A DNA stretch of 64,000 bases from JBEBSD01 sp040394475 (GTDB taxonomy: Bacteria > Bacteroidota > Bacteroidia > Cytophagales > Spirosomataceae), in the NCBI GenBank assembly GCA_040394475.1, contig JBEBSD010000006.1, forward strand, positions 90,275 through 154,274, written 5' to 3'. Numbering within the stretch: position 1 is the stretch's first letter; the number at the start of each line of letters is the position of its first letter. The position numbers and the translations under genes are program-made. Below, in pieces: positions 25,678-34,866 of this stretch. The notes under the pieces were generated by a model. The model was given only the letters and a program-made list of their open reading frames with translations, ran no database searches and had not been told where the DNA came from.

Positions 25678-25960
25678 GCTGTAAACTATCTAAATGGCGT
25701 AAAGAAAAAATCTTGTGCCTTGTTTCGTCTGCCAGGCGGATCACCATGCAAGCTTTGATCCTGTCAGCGACGGTCCCGGGGTAAATGTAAGCATCTTGAT
25801 GCAAACCGCATTCCAGGTTCGGGTAGAAAAGACAGCAATCCTCCTGTCGAAAATCTGGTAAAGTTTCAGCCCGGCGCCAACAGGCATGTCGGACAGGCGC
25901 GTTCATACGAAATAGGGGCATGGCAGCGTTTACAGGGTAACAAATTAGCCGGTAATAAGT

Positions 25961-26368
25961 ATGATTTTTAAAAAGTATCTGTTGGCTGGACTGGTCATCC
26001 TGACCGCCGGAGGAGGTGTTGTACACGCACAGCGAGCGCAGTCCGAAGAGCTCGCTTTTTCGGAAAGGGAACAGCACAGCAAGCCGGTAAGACTGAATAA
26101 TAAGCAGTTTGAGAAAAACCTGGAAAAATATGCCGCCGAATTGGAGCTGCGTTCCAGGCAAATACGGAAGCTGACTGCCATCGACAGGAAATTCGACCGC
26201 AGAGAGCGCAAGCTGGCTCGTAAAAGCGGCACGAAGCGGAAGCACCTCAGAGCTCTTCAGGAAACAAAGAGAAAACAAATGATCAAAGTGCTGACCTATG
26301 AGCAGCAGCGCAAACTGGAATCGTTGTCGAAGAAAGGGTTCTGGGACTTTTTACGGAAAACATCCTGA
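25961..26368 (+). CDS. Small periplasmic basic coiled-coil protein
   Basis: A 135-residue protein with a strong signal peptide (MIFKKYLLAGLVILTAGGGVVHAQ). The mature part is very basic and charged, mostly helix, with QFEKNLEKYAAELELRSRQIRKL suggesting a coiled coil and KQMIKVLTYEQQRKLESL near the end. The last pattern recalls the periplasmic LTXXQ/Spy-type chaperone-like proteins that sense envelope stress, though key motifs are not exact. It ends 2 bp before the convergent DUF1361 gene. Long open frames on the opposite strand here are shadows. Confidence 0.8.
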   Translation: MIFKKYLLAGLVILTAGGGVVHAQRAQSEELAFSEREQHSKPVRLNNKQFEKNLEKYAAELELRSRQIRKLTAIDRKFDRRERKLARKSGTKRKHLRALQETKRKQMIKVLTYEQQRKLESLSKKGFWDFLRKTS

Positions 26369-26370
26369 CC

Positions 26371-27090
26371 CTACTCCCGGCGCTGCGAGCGGATCCGGAT
26401 GCGCAAAAGCACCCAGAGCAATAAGTAGAGCATGCCCAGCAAAAGGGCGAATTCCAGGCTGAGCAGCAAGGCCGTACGGTCGCTCAGACTGGCCAGAAGG
26501 GCTTTTCCGAGCTGCAAGGGATTGTGCAGAATGTCCCAGCTGTTCAGGCGTCCGATCCGCCCCAGGTATACTCCCAGGCCGGCAAGGGGCAGGGAGCCCA
26601 GTACTAACAGAAGCCCCGGCCGTTTCCCGAATACGTGGACCCAGGTACGGTGCATCCAGTACATGGACACCAGGCCGTTGATCAGGCTTACTTCCGCATA
26701 ATAGAACAGCATGATGGTATCGTGCCAGGTCAGGTCCCTGTCATAATCGACACTCAGATGGATCAGGTCGGTAATCATGTAGGGAGCATTGGGGAAAAAT
26801 AACAGCCAGGCAATGCTGAGCACTATTGTAACCAGGTACTGACGTGGAAACTTGCGGGAATGCAGACGGGAACCATACGCAATCAGCAAAGGGATCCAGC
26901 TGAGCAGCAGGTTCCAGTCCATTGAAAAATCGATCGCTTCATTGTACTGGATCCGGATCAGGTGGTAGAGAAGCGCGGCGAGGCTCAGGATGAACAGTAA
27001 TAAAAGCGTGAGCAATCCTTCCAGAGTAACGACCGGAGGTCCGTTGATACTGACTTTGTACGGAGTGATTTTTTTCCTGGAAGTAATCAA
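26371..27090 (-). CDS. DUF1361 membrane protein
   Basis: A 239-residue integral membrane protein with six or seven hydrophobic segments. The segment DWNLLLSWIPLLIAYGSRL and later LSIAWLLFFPNAPYMITDLIHL are the hallmark of DUF1361 proteins, whose function is not known. No in-frame ATG is available upstream of the conserved part: TTG at 27090 is the only reasonable initiation codon, followed by LITSRKKITPYK, and an upstream stop closes the frame. It converges tightly with the small coiled-coil gene. Confidence 0.8.
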   Translation of the reverse strand: MITSRKKITPYKVSINGPPVVTLEGLLTLLLLFILSLAALLYHLIRIQYNEAIDFSMDWNLLLSWIPLLIAYGSRLHSRKFPRQYLVTIVLSIAWLLFFPNAPYMITDLIHLSVDYDRDLTWHDTIMLFYYAEVSLINGLVSMYWMHRTWVHVFGKRPGLLLVLGSLPLAGLGVYLGRIGRLNSWDILHNPLQLGKALLASLSDRTALLLSLEFALLLGMLYLLLWVLLRIRIRSQRRE

Positions 27091-27225
27091 ACGTGTTGTG
27101 TTTTCATTTACCTATAGGGGTAAAACGAAATTTTCAACGATAATGTTGGTTGTTGCGACGCGAATCTCCCGGACCGGATGTCCTTTTCGGAAGGAGGCCG
27201 GAAAGAGGACCACCTGTGCCGGGAA

Positions 27226-28005
27226 TCAGGGGTTGATTTTTAATAGGGCGTCCGCATACCTTTTTCCGAGTGTAGTGGCCGCCTCCGTGTTGAAGTGGGT
27301 CGTGTCGCCCAGGTCATCCAGCCCTGCGGCAGAAACAGTATACACGTTAGGGTGCTGCGACGGATACCGGGTAAGGATTTCATTGATCGCCGCAGCTCCG
27401 GGGTTTTTACGGACATAAAAATCGCCCAGCGTACCAACCAGGATCGGAATTTCGGGAATGTCGAGATCGGTGCGCAGCCTTTCGAAAAAGCGGGTCAGCC
27501 GCTCCTCGTAGACACTGCTTTTGACTGGAGAACTGTCCCCTTCTCCCTGGTGCCAGAGAATTGCTTTTAGTTTTCCATGTTTCCGGGCTGCCTTTACCCG
27601 CAACAGCATCGCATCGTAGGCATAAATTCCCGTCTGGTCGTGTTGGATGCCGGGTTCCCAGTCGGCAATCGCACTGCCTCCAACGGCACAGGGGATGAGT
27701 CCGATCGGGCGTTTGGGCCGGTGCTTCCGGATGGCTTCGGCAAAAGCCAGTCCGGGGCCTACGCCCACAGCCTTGGGCTTATCATAGTGCAGCGGGTCTT
27801 TTGCAGGCGCCCAGTCGTCCGAAGCATTGATGACCCATATTCCCTCCCGGGGCGGGTTGTCGACGGGTACTTTGCCGCGCCCCGCCATATTGGACTGACC
27901 AATCAACAGGTAAAGATCCATTTTTTTAGGAACTTTCTGAGCGGTTCCCGATAACGGAATCAGAACGCCGAAAGCCAGACAAAGGCGGAAGAAAACATGG
28001 GACAT
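27226..28005 (-). CDS. Secreted SGNH esterase, sialate O-acetylesterase/CE6-like
   Basis: A 259-residue protein from the ATG at 28005, which yields a normal signal peptide (FFRLCLAFGVLIPLSGTAQ). The block DLYLLIGQSNMAGRG contains the nucleophile S38 of the SGNH fold. The oxyanion-hole region PIGLIPCAVGGSAIADWEPG and the C-terminal GDTTHFNTEAA supply the remaining catalytic aspartate-histidine pair. LKAILWHQGEGDSSP is a further family block. Members remove acetyl groups from xylan, pectin or sialic acids. It is probably periplasmic; neighbours do not reveal the glycan. Confidence 0.9.
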   Translation of the reverse strand: MSHVFFRLCLAFGVLIPLSGTAQKVPKKMDLYLLIGQSNMAGRGKVPVDNPPREGIWVINASDDWAPAKDPLHYDKPKAVGVGPGLAFAEAIRKHRPKRPIGLIPCAVGGSAIADWEPGIQHDQTGIYAYDAMLLRVKAARKHGKLKAILWHQGEGDSSPVKSSVYEERLTRFFERLRTDLDIPEIPILVGTLGDFYVRKNPGAAAINEILTRYPSQHPNVYTVSAAGLDDLGDTTHFNTEAATTLGKRYADALLKINP

Positions 28006-28091
28006 ACTCTTTATGGGTTTGAACTGCCGCAAAAGCAGCTTAAACCTGAAATGTTGCATTCAGGGTTTGTTTTATTCGAACACGAACAGGG

Positions 28092-28571
28092 CTATTTATG
28101 GTAAACCCACTGGATTTGCCCCACCGTGGCCCCGGTACTATCTGTTAAACTTTCATTGGTGCTCAACTGCTCCAATCCGTCCTGCAAACCGTACGTATAA
28201 GTTTCATCGGAAATATTGGCCTCGTCATACTTCAGGATCAGGGAGGGAGAGGTGTAATCCCACGTTCCTGTAAATGAGTATGCGAATACTCCCGGTTTGT
28301 AGATATTTACAAACAGGTTTTTATCATTAATGACATGAATAGTTGACAACGGGAAGTCGTATTGCCAGAAAATCTGAGTATGCGGATCTATTCGGTCGCC
28401 ATTCTGGAAGGGCGCGTCAGCGGTGGTGGTCAGCCCGCTCAGAATACCATAGTCGATCTCCCATTTGCCCACCACTTCCGGAAGGGGAGCCGGCTCGTCA
28501 TCTTCTTTTTTACAGGAGCTGAACCCAATCACCAGGCAAAGAAGCGCTAAAAGATAAACTTGTTTTTTCAT
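28092..28571 (-). CDS. Small lipoprotein, lipocalin-like
   Basis: A 159-residue protein with a lipoprotein signal (LLCLVIGFSSCKKEDDEPAP), placing it on a membrane with a short acidic linker after the cysteine. The remainder, beginning VVGKWEIDYGI, has alternating beta patterns (GTWDYTSPSLILKYD) like the lipocalin-like lipoprotein families common in Bacteroidota; the precise family is not identified. It lies between two secreted-protein genes on the same strand with small gaps. Confidence 0.82.
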   Translation of the reverse strand: MKKQVYLLALLCLVIGFSSCKKEDDEPAPLPEVVGKWEIDYGILSGLTTTADAPFQNGDRIDPHTQIFWQYDFPLSTIHVINDKNLFVNIYKPGVFAYSFTGTWDYTSPSLILKYDEANISDETYTYGLQDGLEQLSTNESLTDSTGATVGQIQWVYHK

Positions 28572-28657
28572 CAGATTTCCTTTAAAGGTTTATTTTGTAT
28601 CAATGATACGAAAAAAAAACGATGTCCGTTGCTAACAGATATTGAATTTTTTCAATA

Positions 28658-30652
28658 TCAGCGGGTGACATTCAGTACTCCCTGCATCATAAAATGGTGC
28701 CCCGGGAAGGTGCAAATATACGTGTATCTTCCTGGCCTTGCCGGTGCCGTAAAATAAATGGTCTCCGAGGTTTCGGGTTGCAGCAGATTGGTATGATACA
28801 AAATATCGTCGGAAACTGGCACGTACTGCAGTTCAGCACCCTTCAGGCCCAGGGCCAGCGCGGCTTCACCGATGGCATTCCCTGCACCCGGTTTGGCGAT
28901 GATACAATTGTGCAGCATATCATCATTGTTGTTGAAAACCCATTTTATCCGGCTGCCTGCTTTGACTTTCACTTCTGAAATATCAAACTGAAGCCCGGGC
29001 TTGGTCCCGATCTCCACGACCTGATCAGGGCCATTGGTCCATGCGGCGGGGAGTACCGTAATGCGCTTGGTGGCAGGGTCCAGCGCCGTGTCGGACGAAA
29101 TTGTCGGCGGCGTGTGCATGTGAACGGCCGGCGGCGCCCCGAAGCTTGTCATGTGAGCACGATCCGCAGTTTCCTGTTCCGGAAGTTCGTTCAGCGTGTA
29201 GTAGCCTACCGGATGCAGCAAGGATTGCCCTTCACGGGAGCGGAGTCCTTCCGCTTTTAATTCGTGGATGTATCCTTTCCGAAGTTGGTCCGGGTCGGTG
29301 ATTAGCCTGATTTTCAGGCCGTCGTCCGAAACAATTACTCCCTGGATGTGGACAGCCTCCTGGTTGATGACCGGGCTGCCGTAGGTTTGGTGATAGTGGT
29401 ACGTAAAGCTGTTGAGGCTCCAGCTTTCCGCCAGTCTGGCCGATGCAGGATCTGCCGGGGTAGTCAGCGTGATTTCGAAGCCGTCGGGCATGGCCCGCAG
29501 ATGCTGCATTTCAAACGGCGTGGCGCCGGTCCAGACCAGCCGCTGCAAGGCAAAAGGTTCTTTACCGGTAGCCGACCAGCCCCGACTGGTTTGTCCGACG
29601 AATAAGGAGCCGTCGAGGCCCCATTCCAGGCGCAGGACTCCCGAAGCAAAGCCCTTCCGGAAAGGGAAGCAGGCTCCCTGCCAAACGTTGTTGACCTGTT
29701 CCAGGTCAACCCGCATCACCGTGCTATGACCCTGGTCTCCCACAAACAGCTGCCCCGCAAACGGGCCAAAAGCCCCGTTCGTAAGATCTTCTTTAAAGTC
29801 GGACAACGAGATTCCCATCAAGGTATGGGGCATCCAGACTGCGGGCGGTTTAAGACCCGGTATCTTTTGCGCCGTCTCATACATCGGTTCCCCGGTATTG
29901 GGAATGTCTTCCGGTTTCAGCTTTACCGGCGATCCGGGCTGGCTGCTCCACCGAAGTCCGGCCGGATTGCCGGCAAAATCGCCTTTTTCCAGGTGAGTAA
30001 TTCGTCCGGAACCGACCCAGTCTCCCTGGTTTTCGGTGTAGAATATGGCGCCCTGGTAGCTTCCGAAACCGGCCGGAGAGCGAAGCCCTGTGGCCCAGGG
30101 AACAAGCTCCCCTTTTTCACCCAGCTTCAGCATCCAGCCGCGCCATAACGATTGGCTGGCGCCTTTACCGACCCAGTCAACGTTGAGTGTGACCAGCATT
30201 TCCCCGTTGGGCATCCTGACGGGACCATAGGAGTATTGATGGTAATTACCGGAAAGAGGCCATTTGGAGAAGGAATCATAAACGTCGGCCTCGCCGTCAT
30301 GATTCGTATCTTCCAGGCGGGTTACTTCTCCCCGCTGACTGAGGAGGAAGTCTTTACCCCGGTAAAGCAGGCCCAGGGGCTCATGCAAACCATGAGCAAA
30401 CCGTTGAAAGCGGGGTCGCCCGTCTCCGTCTGCATACGGATTGGAAATCATCCATACCTCCCCCCGCCGGGTAGCAGCGGCCACTCGACCATCGGGGAGC
30501 ACGGAGAGTCCGCCGATTTCCAGCTGAATGGTTTCCGGGATCGGGATGGTGACGATCCGGTAATAGTCATCTTCGGTTTGGGGGCGTTCCTGCGCTGTTC
30601 CCGCGAGTGCGAGCGAAAATAAACAGGCGGATATAATTGCTATACGTTTCAT
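28658..30652 (-). CDS. Secreted beta-propeller protein fused to an azurin-type copper domain
   Basis: A 664-residue protein from the ATG at 30652, the first in-frame ATG; an upstream TTG is less likely. It has a signal peptide (LFSLALAGTAQ). The first about 400 residues are a propeller of the sorbosone/glucose-dehydrogenase-like type (LSVLPDGRVAAATRRGEVW, FAHGLHEPLGLLY). The last about 110 residues are a cupredoxin: MLHNCI gives a histidine ligand, and YICTFPGHHFMMQG supplies cysteine, histidine and methionine of a type 1 copper site. A redox enzyme passing electrons to its own blue-copper domain is the natural reading. It starts 17 nt after the PA14 gene stop, so the two form one operon. Confidence 0.88.
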   Translation of the reverse strand: MKRIAIISACLFSLALAGTAQERPQTEDDYYRIVTIPIPETIQLEIGGLSVLPDGRVAAATRRGEVWMISNPYADGDGRPRFQRFAHGLHEPLGLLYRGKDFLLSQRGEVTRLEDTNHDGEADVYDSFSKWPLSGNYHQYSYGPVRMPNGEMLVTLNVDWVGKGASQSLWRGWMLKLGEKGELVPWATGLRSPAGFGSYQGAIFYTENQGDWVGSGRITHLEKGDFAGNPAGLRWSSQPGSPVKLKPEDIPNTGEPMYETAQKIPGLKPPAVWMPHTLMGISLSDFKEDLTNGAFGPFAGQLFVGDQGHSTVMRVDLEQVNNVWQGACFPFRKGFASGVLRLEWGLDGSLFVGQTSRGWSATGKEPFALQRLVWTGATPFEMQHLRAMPDGFEITLTTPADPASARLAESWSLNSFTYHYHQTYGSPVINQEAVHIQGVIVSDDGLKIRLITDPDQLRKGYIHELKAEGLRSREGQSLLHPVGYYTLNELPEQETADRAHMTSFGAPPAVHMHTPPTISSDTALDPATKRITVLPAAWTNGPDQVVEIGTKPGLQFDISEVKVKAGSRIKWVFNNNDDMLHNCIIAKPGAGNAIGEAALALGLKGAELQYVPVSDDILYHTNLLQPETSETIYFTAPARPGRYTYICTFPGHHFMMQGVLNVTR

Positions 30653-30669
30653 GCACAAATAGTTGAAGC

Positions 30670-32385
30670 TTACCAGAATAAAGTGTAGGTGACGGAAGAG
30701 GTTAAGGGTAAAATCAATTCCTTCTGCTGGCCAACCGTCCGGATCCGGGGTTTTGCCGTACCCGGGAAACGGACATAAAACTGGTCATTGATATTGTATA
30801 ACCCGTTTTCGACCAGGGTAATGTTCGCAGCGGCGGCAGCCAGCACAAACCAGTTGGCTGCTACCGTTCCTTCAGGGGTCAGCGTACGAACCAATCCGCC
30901 GGAGGTGGCAACCAGCGCGTCGCTTACGGTAATGCCGCCGAGGTTATAACGCAAGGCGGGAAACCCCTGTGCATCGAGGCGGTAGCCCAGATAGCGGATA
31001 TTGGCAGAATCCGGCCAGGCCGTCGCAGGTGCGGGGAGATTGGCCAGGCTGCTTTTTCCGGAGATGGGGACCACGAGTCCGACGGGGTGCAGCAATTGCG
31101 GTTCACCCCGCTCGTACCACATATCGGTGGTATTGGCAAATTCCCCTTTCCAAACTTGTAACAGCGCCCCCCGGTTGAGGTCGGCCGTGTAATGCCAGCC
31201 CGCGGGACCGCCCACCGACAGGCAATGGGTTCTTTTGTGTTTTTCGGTCCCGTACTGCACGAAGGAGCGTACCATCTCGGCTTTCTGTTCGGGATGGACC
31301 ATTATAAAGGGTTTGGGGGTAGGTTGTGGTAAAGACGACAGCGTATGGAGCGGGTAGGCACGTATGCCCGGTTTCTCGACCAATACTCCCAGGGCCGCTG
31401 CCATCCACGGGAACTTGGAATACCATAAGCGCAGCTTATGCGAACCTTTCGCAAGGGTGATGGTTCCCGTGTGCGCATCCTGGGAGGTGCTTTCTCCCGA
31501 ATCGTTTACCACCGTACCGTCGATGCTGAGCTGACAGTAAGGTCCGTTGTAAAGGGTAGTGAAGGTGTAGAGACCGTCTTCTTCCAGCAGCAGATCGCCT
31601 TCCAGTACGAGGTTGTATTCTTTCTTCCCCATCGTTACTTCCTGGGTCAGTCCGGGAGCAGTCCCGGATTGCTCCAGACGATTGGTCTGGCGGCTGTTCC
31701 AGGCGTCACTGTAAAGTTTGTAGGTCAGGTTAGCGAGCTGCGCCGGTTTCCTGTCTTCAAAAACCTGGTACCCGATGGTTCTGAACAGCATACTGCCGGC
31801 AGTGATTTCAAACGAAACCGAGGCGCTCGTGTCCTTTAGCGGGACAAATACGCTTTGCTGGATACTGATGCCATTCAGCAGTAAATGGTTGACCTTCCCG
31901 GTTCCGGGATGCGCGGGCAGAATGCTTTCATAATCGAGCTCCAGGGTTTGCCACAATCCCGGAGCTTTGACCGCATTCTGCGAAGGTACCCGCACAATGT
32001 ACCCGCTGGTATTTTCAGAAGGAGTGAGGTCCGGGTGGTCGGTAAGCAGGATGCGGGCGCCTCCAGGGAGGTGCAGATAACCGGAGGCCTTTGGCGTCAG
32101 CTGAAATTCCAGGTAGAGCCGGAGGTTTTTCCCGGTAAAGGCCGGAGTAAGGCGCTTTCCCGCTTTGCCGAGCAGCAAGTTGTTCCCTGGCTGTGTACTC
32201 ATCGCATTTTCCTTTTGCGGGTGGATTGCAGCCCTTTCGATCAGCGACCAATTATCCGGGAATCCCGAAAAAGACCGCTTGTCATTGACCGGCAGTTTTT
32301 GATAGTGTTTAGGGAGGTCCTGGGAGGTTGCCAGTAATGGCCAGAGCCAAAGAAGCCAGCCAGCATGTCTTAAAATTAAACGCAT
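30670..32385 (-). CDS. Secreted DUF1080-like and PA14-domain protein
   Basis: A 571-residue exported protein with a signal peptide ending near LLATSQ. The N-terminal third resembles the concanavalin-type DUF1080 domain (FTGKNLRLYLEFQLTPKASGYLHLPGG). A PA14-like carbohydrate-binding beta-sandwich follows near 230-340 (LVLEGDLLLEEDGLYTFTTLYNGPYCQLSIDG). The remainder is beta-rich (HCLSVGGPAGWHYTADLNRGALLQVWKGEF). It is immediately upstream of the azurin-propeller gene and presumably its partner, perhaps delivering a sugar or holding it at the cell surface. I cannot identify a catalytic site. Confidence 0.82.
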   Translation of the reverse strand: MRLILRHAGWLLWLWPLLATSQDLPKHYQKLPVNDKRSFSGFPDNWSLIERAAIHPQKENAMSTQPGNNLLLGKAGKRLTPAFTGKNLRLYLEFQLTPKASGYLHLPGGARILLTDHPDLTPSENTSGYIVRVPSQNAVKAPGLWQTLELDYESILPAHPGTGKVNHLLLNGISIQQSVFVPLKDTSASVSFEITAGSMLFRTIGYQVFEDRKPAQLANLTYKLYSDAWNSRQTNRLEQSGTAPGLTQEVTMGKKEYNLVLEGDLLLEEDGLYTFTTLYNGPYCQLSIDGTVVNDSGESTSQDAHTGTITLAKGSHKLRLWYSKFPWMAAALGVLVEKPGIRAYPLHTLSSLPQPTPKPFIMVHPEQKAEMVRSFVQYGTEKHKRTHCLSVGGPAGWHYTADLNRGALLQVWKGEFANTTDMWYERGEPQLLHPVGLVVPISGKSSLANLPAPATAWPDSANIRYLGYRLDAQGFPALRYNLGGITVSDALVATSGGLVRTLTPEGTVAANWFVLAAAAANITLVENGLYNINDQFYVRFPGTAKPRIRTVGQQKELILPLTSSVTYTLFW

Positions 32386-32895
32386 AATCGTTTCGTCTGG
32401 AAATAGTGGAAGTTCATTAACTAATTGCCCCGGTCAGGGGGCGCCTGGTCTGAAAGAGAGGGCATGGTTACCGCCGTGTTTGCCGGAACTAAAAAGCTGC
32501 CGGTCAGCCGACAGTGGGGATCGTATAACATAACGCCTGATGTCCTGAAAGTTTAAACGTGTAAATTTTACAGTTAAAATTAATAAATACAACTTTTTGC
32601 CGCTAAATTCCGGTTTGGATTTTTTCCGTTATCTCACAGTAAAATGGGATGAGCGGATGAGGTGATACAGGAACGGATAATGGACCCATTAATAATGTGA
32701 TATTCTCATATCGACTGAACGTATACCGGGTATTAAATGGAAATTCATTTATTTTAACTTATTGATATACAATGTGTTGTATACTTTTTATTATGCAAAT
32801 TGAAATTTGTACTATTTGGTGGCACTAAAATAAATCAAATAACGTTAGTCATTTAATCGAAGCCAAATTAACCGTTTTAAAAGGTTTATAATACC
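32386..32895. other. AT-rich intergenic region upstream of the ACP gene
   Basis: About 510 bp without a supported gene separate the divergent PA14 and ACP genes. The right half is markedly AT-rich. A perfect inverted repeat, TATACAA-TGTG-TTGTATA (32766-32783), may be an operator or a small hairpin. I see no exact TAnnTTTG near the ACP start. Confidence 0.5.
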
Positions 32896-33129
32896 ATGAG
32901 AAATAAAATAGCAAACCTGTTGAAAAACTTCGGAGTTGAGGAATCTGCGCTTACAGACGACGCCCATTTTGTGAAAGATCTGGGTTTCGACAGTCTGGAC
33001 ACTGTCGATTTGATGATGCAGCTGGAACAGGAATTCGGTATTGCCATTCCTGATGAGGATTATTCAAAAATCACAACGGTACGTAGTCTGATTTCCTACT
33101 TGACTGAGCATCAGGCAGTAGCGATCTAA
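32896..33129 (+). CDS. Acyl carrier protein (stand-alone)
   Basis: A 77-residue acidic carrier protein. The phosphopantetheine attachment serine is S33 in LGFDSLDTVDLMM, the invariant ACP motif. The rest follows the ACP fold (MQLEQEFGIAIPDEDYSKITTVRSLISYL). The gene is alone: no fabF, fabD, fabG or ketosynthase lies nearby, and it has its own terminator immediately downstream. It may be the main fatty-acid ACP in an unusual place or a second specialised ACP; the context does not decide, so no acpP symbol is given. Confidence 0.95.
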   Translation: MRNKIANLLKNFGVEESALTDDAHFVKDLGFDSLDTVDLMMQLEQEFGIAIPDEDYSKITTVRSLISYLTEHQAVAI

Positions 33130-33151
33130 GTGTCCGATTGAGTGAACGAAG

Positions 33152-33186
33152 GAGCCGGAATAGTAAGTCGCTGGCTCTTTTTTTTT
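33152..33186 (+). terminator. Rho-independent terminator after the ACP gene
   Basis: GAGCC (33152-33156) pairs with GGCTC (33173-33177), followed by nine T. The convergent purU gene ends just beyond it. Confidence 0.75.
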
Positions 33187-33188
33187 GA

Positions 33189-34022
33189 CTATAGAATAAT
33201 CGTCCGGTTTTCCTGAATAAACACCCGGTCGTTGAAAACCAGTTTCAGGGCCGCAGATAAAACGGATTTTTCAATATCCCTTCCCAGCGTAGCCATATCG
33301 GAGGCTGTATACCGGTGGCTCACCCGTTTTACATCCTGCGCAATAATGGGCCCTTCATCCAGGTTGTTGTTGACAAAATGAGCAGTGGCGCCGATAATTT
33401 TCACGCCGCGGTCATAGGCTTGCCGGTAGGGGTTGGCCCCTATGAAGGCGGGCAGGAATGAATGGTGGATATTGATGATCCGCTCAGGGAAATTCCCCAC
33501 AAATTCCGGGCTCAATATCCGCATATACTTGGCCAGTACCACGTATTCGGGTTGATAGGCCGCAACGACGTTTAACAATTCGGCCTCATGCGCCTCCCTG
33601 CTTTTTTGCTGGTGTGGGACGTGATGGAACGGAATATCAAATTTCGCTACCAGCGGCTGGAGCACATCGTAGTTCCCGATTACCGCCCGGATAGTGGCAT
33701 CCAGCTCGTCAAAGGCATACCGGATCAGTAATTCTCCCAGGCAATAGTGCTCTTTCGTAACCAGCAGCACAATGTCTTTTTTCTTCTTGGGATTGAGCCG
33801 CAGCCGCAAGCCGGGCGGCAGTTCCCGGTAAAGGATTTCCAGGAGTTGCGCAGGATCAGCATCCCCCTCAAACTCAGTCCGCATAAAAAAATACCCGGAA
33901 GGGCTTACATATTCATCGTTACGGATGATATTCTGATTTTGTTCGAAAAGTACCCGGGTGACAGAGAAAATAAGGCCCTTGTGGTCAGGCCCGTCCATTA
34001 ATAGAATATGTCGGGAGTTCAT
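33189..34022 (-). CDS. purU: Formyltetrahydrofolate deformylase
   Basis: A 277-residue cytoplasmic enzyme that hydrolyses 10-formyl-THF to formate and THF. The ATG at 34022 gives the expected start MNSRHILLMDGPDHKGL; a longer open frame upstream is not family sequence. An N-terminal ACT domain (about 5-85) is followed by the formyl-transferase-like domain. That domain carries INIHHSFLPAF, where N and H are catalytic, and HFVNNNLDEGPIIAQ, where the aspartate activates water. The gene is divergent from the DUF1080 gene across about 150 bp. Confidence 0.97.
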   Translation of the reverse strand: MNSRHILLMDGPDHKGLIFSVTRVLFEQNQNIIRNDEYVSPSGYFFMRTEFEGDADPAQLLEILYRELPPGLRLRLNPKKKKDIVLLVTKEHYCLGELLIRYAFDELDATIRAVIGNYDVLQPLVAKFDIPFHHVPHQQKSREAHEAELLNVVAAYQPEYVVLAKYMRILSPEFVGNFPERIINIHHSFLPAFIGANPYRQAYDRGVKIIGATAHFVNNNLDEGPIIAQDVKRVSHRYTASDMATLGRDIEKSVLSAALKLVFNDRVFIQENRTIIL

Positions 34023-34069
34023 GAAATACTTGATAACTCTAAAAACAGCGCAAATAACGAATATTAATT

Positions 34070-34077
34070 TATTTTTG
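34070..34077 (+). promoter_or_regulatory. Candidate -7 element of the DUF1080/fRMsr operon
   Basis: TATTTTTG matches TAnnTTTG exactly in the divergent purU/DUF1080 spacer and would give a leader of about 90 nt. Confidence 0.35.
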
Positions 34078-34173
34078 CGTACCTGTTCCGGATTTTGTTT
34101 GCCGGCAACCCTGGCCGGAAGCGCAGCTGCCTGGTCGGCCATCTTTAGTTTTTATCACCTCAACCAGAAGCGT

Positions 34174-34866
34174 ATGAAACCAATGATCCTCGGGTTTGTT
34201 TATTCTCTTATCATGATGGGGGCCTGCGCGCAGCCTGCGCCGGTCGCGCTTTTCAACGGCAACGATTTGCAGGGATGGCATGCAGATGTGCCGGCGATGG
34301 ACGACGATCCGCTGCTGAAAACTCCTTTTGTGGTCCGGAACGGACTCCTGGTCAGCCTGGGAACACCGGGAGGACATCTGATTACGGACCGGGAATACAG
34401 CGATTTCCGGCTGACTTTTCACTACCGGTTTGCCGGTAAACCCGGAAATTGCGGCGTGCTCGTATTCGCCTCCACTCCGCGGGCATTATACGATATGTTC
34501 CCGCAATCGATCGAAATACAGATGATGCATGAAAATGCCGGGGATTTCTGGTGTATCCAGGAAGATATTACCGTACCGGATATGGAAAGACGAAGAGGGC
34601 CCAAAGCGCAATGGGGTGTCAACGGCGATAAGCTGCGGAGGATCCCCAATCTGACGGACGGCACTGAAAAACCGCTGGGCGAATGGAATACTTTCCGTAT
34701 CGAATGTGTTAAGAATAGTATTAAGGTATGGCTGAACGGCGACCTGGTGAATTACGGATTCGATTGTACCGCTTCGAAAGGCAGGATTGCCCTGCAGGCA
34801 GAAGGGGCGGAGGTGGAATTCAAAAACCTGGAAGTGACGGCCATCAGGAAACTGTCAGATGAATAA
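34174..34866 (+). CDS. DUF1080 (3-keto-disaccharide hydrolase-like) secreted protein
   Basis: A 230-residue protein from the ATG at 34174, chosen because it gives an export signal that looks like a lipoprotein (LIMMGACAQPAP). The DUF1080 signature is clear: VALFNGNDLQGWHA at the start, FRLTFHYRFAGKPGNCGVLV, PQSIEIQMMHENAGDFWCIQ, then PLGEWNTFRIECVKNSIKVWLNGDLVN near the end. The fold is concanavalin-like; a minority of members are known 3-keto-disaccharide hydrolases and the rest are uncharacterised. It overlaps the next gene (fRMsr) by 8 bp, an odd pairing for a secreted hydrolase, so co-transcription need not mean shared function. Confidence 0.9.
   Translation: MKPMILGFVYSLIMMGACAQPAPVALFNGNDLQGWHADVPAMDDDPLLKTPFVVRNGLLVSLGTPGGHLITDREYSDFRLTFHYRFAGKPGNCGVLVFASTPRALYDMFPQSIEIQMMHENAGDFWCIQEDITVPDMERRRGPKAQWGVNGDKLRRIPNLTDGTEKPLGEWNTFRIECVKNSIKVWLNGDLVNYGFDCTASKGRIALQAEGAEVEFKNLEVTAIRKLSDE

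Noticed and set aside
25637..26278. 213-codon minus-strand open frame opposite the coiled-coil gene
   Set aside because: No signal, motif or composition support, while the plus strand encodes a clear signal peptide and charged helix.
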